Shown in pieces: positions 22,329 to 24,186 of a stretch of DNA of 24,186 nucleotides (the stretch's first letter is position 1; each line of letters opens with the position of its first letter). Location: positions 1-24,186 of the forward strand of contig CALFPO010000080.1 of the NCBI GenBank assembly GCA_937919165.1. Reading direction: 5' to 3'. Position numbers and translations under genes: made by a program. The notes beneath the pieces are model-generated. The model saw nothing but the letters and a program-made list of their open reading frames with translations. It did not search any database and had not been told where the DNA came from. The stretch comes from an uncultured Bacillota bacterium. GTDB taxonomy: Bacteria; Bacillota_I; Bacilli_A; Erysipelotrichales; Erysipelotrichaceae.

Positions 22329-23780
22329 ATGTATCATATAAGTGATCTGAAAAGGTTTGTCCATTGTCCGTGCCTTCATTTTTATAGTAAGAGTGACGAG
22401 AGTGTCTTCAGGCCATATCTGAGATCCGATGAATCGATAAGCGATCTCATAAAGGAATATCTTGGAATCGAAGAATGCTTTGAGGGTGTCAGAAACGATG
22501 CCAGCGATAGATTCTTCAATGATATGGCAAACCATGAATGGTTCATGCATACCCGTCTGGCTGATGGCGATATGCGTGTCAACGTTCCTGTCATGCACAA
22601 GCTGGATAATGGCTTTGAGGTATATTTCATCCATTATGGGACAAAACCTAAGGAAATAGATCTTTTTGGCTATCGGGTAATGGCCGAGATAATGGATAAG
22701 CTGTCGCTATCTGTATGCAAGGCATACATCATCTATCTTGATGGCGATTATGTCAATGAGGGAAAGCTTGATGTACATAAATTATTCAAGACTACTGATA
22801 CCCACAGGGACAAGGATATCCTTTCGCTGATAAGAGAAAAGAATTCCGATTATGAAAGCATAATCAACAGAATAGAAGCAACAGATCCTTCCGCAATCAC
22901 TCCAATGAAAAGCAGCTATTGCCGTCTTGGCGGCCTATGCAGCCATTATCACGATTGCTTCCCTGAAGAGGAAGATGAAGACTGCGATTCCATCTTGACC
23001 TTAGTATCTTCCAGAAACAAGAATACGATGCATGAGGCAGGCATCAGGCATCTCAAAGATGCGGACCTTGACCTGATTGAAGGCAACAGAGTCCAGTATG
23101 CGCAGATCATGGCCAGCAGAAACGGCGGCCTGTTTGTCGATTCTTTGGCCTTGAAGGAATGGCTTGATGAGCTTTCGCCTAGGCCGATATCTTTCATCGA
23201 TTTTGAGTGGGACAGATATCTTGTTCCAACATATTATGGCATGCATCCGCTTGATGTGGTGTGCTTCGAGTTCGCTCTATACTATATCGACGAGAATGGC
23301 AATATGGAGCATCGCACTTTTGTGGGAACCGGTGATTGCCGTAGAGAATTTGTGGAAGGATTGATCGAATATCTGCCAAAGAGCGGTCCGATATTGGCCT
23401 ACAATGCTCAAGGTGCCGAATGTCTTAGACTTGAGGAGCTTAGCGAGATATTCCCTGAATATCGCTATGAGCTTCTGTCGATTGTGAGCCGTTTCGTTGA
23501 CTTGGCTACGCCTTTCATTGAGGGACTTGTCTATGACATCCGCATGGAAGGCAACTATACTCTCAAGAAGCTTGTGGATATCTGCAGCGACTACAACTAT
23601 AAGGACCTTGATATATATGATGGCATGGAAGCTGTATACAATTGGCGCAATATCGGAAAGACGAGCGATGATCTGGACAAGAAGATCGTCGACAATCTCA
23701 AGGAATACTGTTCGCTAGATGCCTATGGACTGTTCCTTGTATATAGATGGCTTATTGAACTCATAGTTGAGTCTAAATAG
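22329..23780 (+). CDS. DUF2779 protein: Cas4/AddB-like N-terminal half plus DEDD-exonuclease-like C-terminal half
   Basis: 483 residues, DUF2779 family. The C-terminal half (about 285-480) resembles a DEDD/RNase H-fold exonuclease: SFIDFEWD (Asp291, Glu293), AYNAQGAE (355-363), VDLATPF (Asp391) and YCSLDAYGLF (Asp464). The N-terminal half looks like a Cas4/RecB-type nuclease region: FVHCPC (Cys13, Cys15) near the start and three spaced cysteines, Cys198, Cys204 and Cys210, near its end, the pattern that holds an iron-sulfur cluster in Cas4 and AddB. The nuclease Asp and Glu-x-Lys residues of that fold are not clear, so the N-terminal part may be structural. Function unknown; single-gene unit with a short Shine-Dalgarno leader. 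No CRISPR or phage genes nearby. Confidence 0.82.
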   Translation: MYHISDLKRFVHCPCLHFYSKSDESVFRPYLRSDESISDLIKEYLGIEECFEGVRNDASDRFFNDMANHEWFMHTRLADGDMRVNVPVMHKLDNGFEVYFIHYGTKPKEIDLFGYRVMAEIMDKLSLSVCKAYIIYLDGDYVNEGKLDVHKLFKTTDTHRDKDILSLIREKNSDYESIINRIEATDPSAITPMKSSYCRLGGLCSHYHDCFPEEEDEDCDSILTLVSSRNKNTMHEAGIRHLKDADLDLIEGNRVQYAQIMASRNGGLFVDSLALKEWLDELSPRPISFIDFEWDRYLVPTYYGMHPLDVVCFEFALYYIDENGNMEHRTFVGTGDCRREFVEGLIEYLPKSGPILAYNAQGAECLRLEELSEIFPEYRYELLSIVSRFVDLATPFIEGLVYDIRMEGNYTLKKLVDICSDYNYKDLDIYDGMEAVYNWRNIGKTSDDLDKKIVDNLKEYCSLDAYGLFLVYRWLIELIVESK

Positions 23781-23797
23781 ATAAAGGAGGTAATACT

Positions 23798-24085
23798 ATG
23801 AAATTCGCAGTATATGGTGAAAACGTAACGGTCACCGAAGAGATGAGACAGCAGATTGAAGATCGCCTTTCCGGCATCAGCAAGTATGTTGTCATCAATG
23901 ACGACCAGAGCGCAAAAGTTACCGTCAAAGATTATGGAGGCGCACTCAAAATTGAGGTGAATGTTCCTACGAAAGTAGGATTGCTTAGATCAGAGATCGT
24001 TCATGACGATTTCTCTGCCGGCATGGATATCGCTATCGACAAATTGGAAGACCAGATCAGAAGTGCTGCGTTCTGCAGGAAGTAG
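23798..24085 (+). CDS. hpf: Ribosome hibernation promoting factor, truncated and fused to foreign sequence
   Basis: The N-terminal domain of the long-form HPF/RaiA family is clear: MKFAVYGENVTVTEEMRQQI, then SEIVHDDFSAGMDIAIDKLEDQIR, which is the basic-helix part that binds the 30S decoding region and dimerises 70S ribosomes in stationary phase. Strong Shine-Dalgarno AAAGGAGG precedes the ATG at 23798. The native reading ends at about Arg88 (24061). From Ser89 the frame enters foreign sequence and stops at TAG 24083-24085, so the linker and C-terminal dimerisation domain (about 85 further residues in long HPF) are absent. The break coincides with a change in composition and with a livH fragment on the other strand, so it is probably an assembly artefact rather than a real gene truncation. 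Confidence 0.85.
   Translation: MKFAVYGENVTVTEEMRQQIEDRLSGISKYVVINDDQSAKVTVKDYGGALKIEVNVPTKVGLLRSEIVHDDFSAGMDIAIDKLEDQIRSAAFCRK
24052..24064. other. Chimeric junction between hpf and livH
   Basis: GATCAGAAG (about 24055-24063) fits both sides: codons of HPF (Q-I-R-K expected) on the plus strand and the LivH codons L-L-I on the minus strand. A short shared word at a breakpoint is what a mis-joined assembly or microhomology-mediated join would leave. Confidence 0.55.
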
Positions 24086-24186
24086 GAAACACCGATCGCG
24101 GTGATCAGAACTGCCAGAGAAGGAGCGCTGCGAAGGGGCTTATAGGCCAGCCGCTCGATGGTTATACCCAGCACGGTGCATACGAA
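24061..24186 (-). CDS. livH: Branched-chain amino acid ABC permease (LivH-type) fragment
   Basis: The minus strand reads open through 42 codons with a protein that aligns to the middle of LivH, the inner-membrane permease of leucine/isoleucine/valine ABC importers: IERLAYKPLRSAPSL followed by VLITAIGVSYFLQN, matching E. coli LivH IERVAYRP and LISAIGMSIFLQN. The fragment lacks both ends: it runs off the window and stops being recognisable at the junction with hpf. No other liv gene is present. Its GC content is plainly higher than that of the window. Likely from a different genome or a distant locus. Confidence 0.85.

Noticed and set aside
22329..23780. CRISPR adaptation locus suggested by the Cas4-like cysteines
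   Set aside because: No repeats, cas1, cas2 or effector genes nearby; DUF2779 proteins occur in non-CRISPR settings.

Overview
The window reads as a compact stretch of a Bacillota (Firmicutes) chromosome, most likely an Erysipelotrichia-type gut bacterium. The support is a moderate-to-low GC content judged by eye, the standard code with TGA used as stop, Gram-positive lipoproteins and cell-wall genes, and several gene neighbourhoods shared with Bacillus (recalled from memory, not searched): nifU-like/DUF212/S1 protein/pgi; murC/DUF948 protein/ccpA/tyrS; and ispH/cshB. Coding density is very high. I see no rRNA, tRNA, insertion sequence, CRISPR array or prophage, and no gene-free stretch over 300 bases.

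Layout. 1-684 is the 3' part of a PAP2 phosphatase gene. 776-1168 is a small membrane protein. 1286-3565 is a three-gene operon of two DUF969/DUF979 membrane proteins plus pyroglutamyl peptidase, preceded by a 16-bp palindrome. 3623-4362 (minus strand) holds a NifU-like protein and a DUF212 membrane protein. 4398-6027 holds an S1 RNA-binding protein and glucose-6-phosphate isomerase. 6111-9512 is a run of envelope or poorly known genes (SAF-domain protein, VanZ-like protein, two lipoproteins, RadC, an acidic low-complexity protein). 9512-10813 is murC. 10891-16124 runs through a DUF948-like protein, a helical protein, a CcpA-like repressor, tyrS, a lipoprotein and a MurJ-type flippase. 16101-16970 (minus) is ispH, divergent from the cshB-like helicase and rimO (17005-19642). 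19646-22242 is a sugar-kinase operon (ROK kinase, galactokinase-like GHMP kinase) with a flavin-binding protein. 22329-23780 is a DUF2779 two-domain nuclease-like protein. 23798 onward is a ribosome hibernation factor (HPF) cut off near residue 88.

Two system-wide patterns stand out. First, transcripts appear to have almost no 5' leader. Several first genes (DUF212, S1 protein, ispH, helicase, the 8246 lipoprotein, perhaps vanZ) have a strong -10 box ending only 6-8 bases before the start codon and no Shine-Dalgarno, so they look leaderless. The others have very short predicted leaders carrying the Shine-Dalgarno. Two divergent gene pairs share near-identical 34-35 bp back-to-back leaderless promoters. 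Second, intrinsic terminators are built into gene ends: in four of seven hairpins the stop codon lies in, or overlaps, the hairpin.

The last ~126 bases do not belong with the rest. They are GC-richer and, read on the minus strand, encode a clean fragment of a branched-chain amino acid permease (LivH) that interrupts hpf. This looks like a chimeric contig end.
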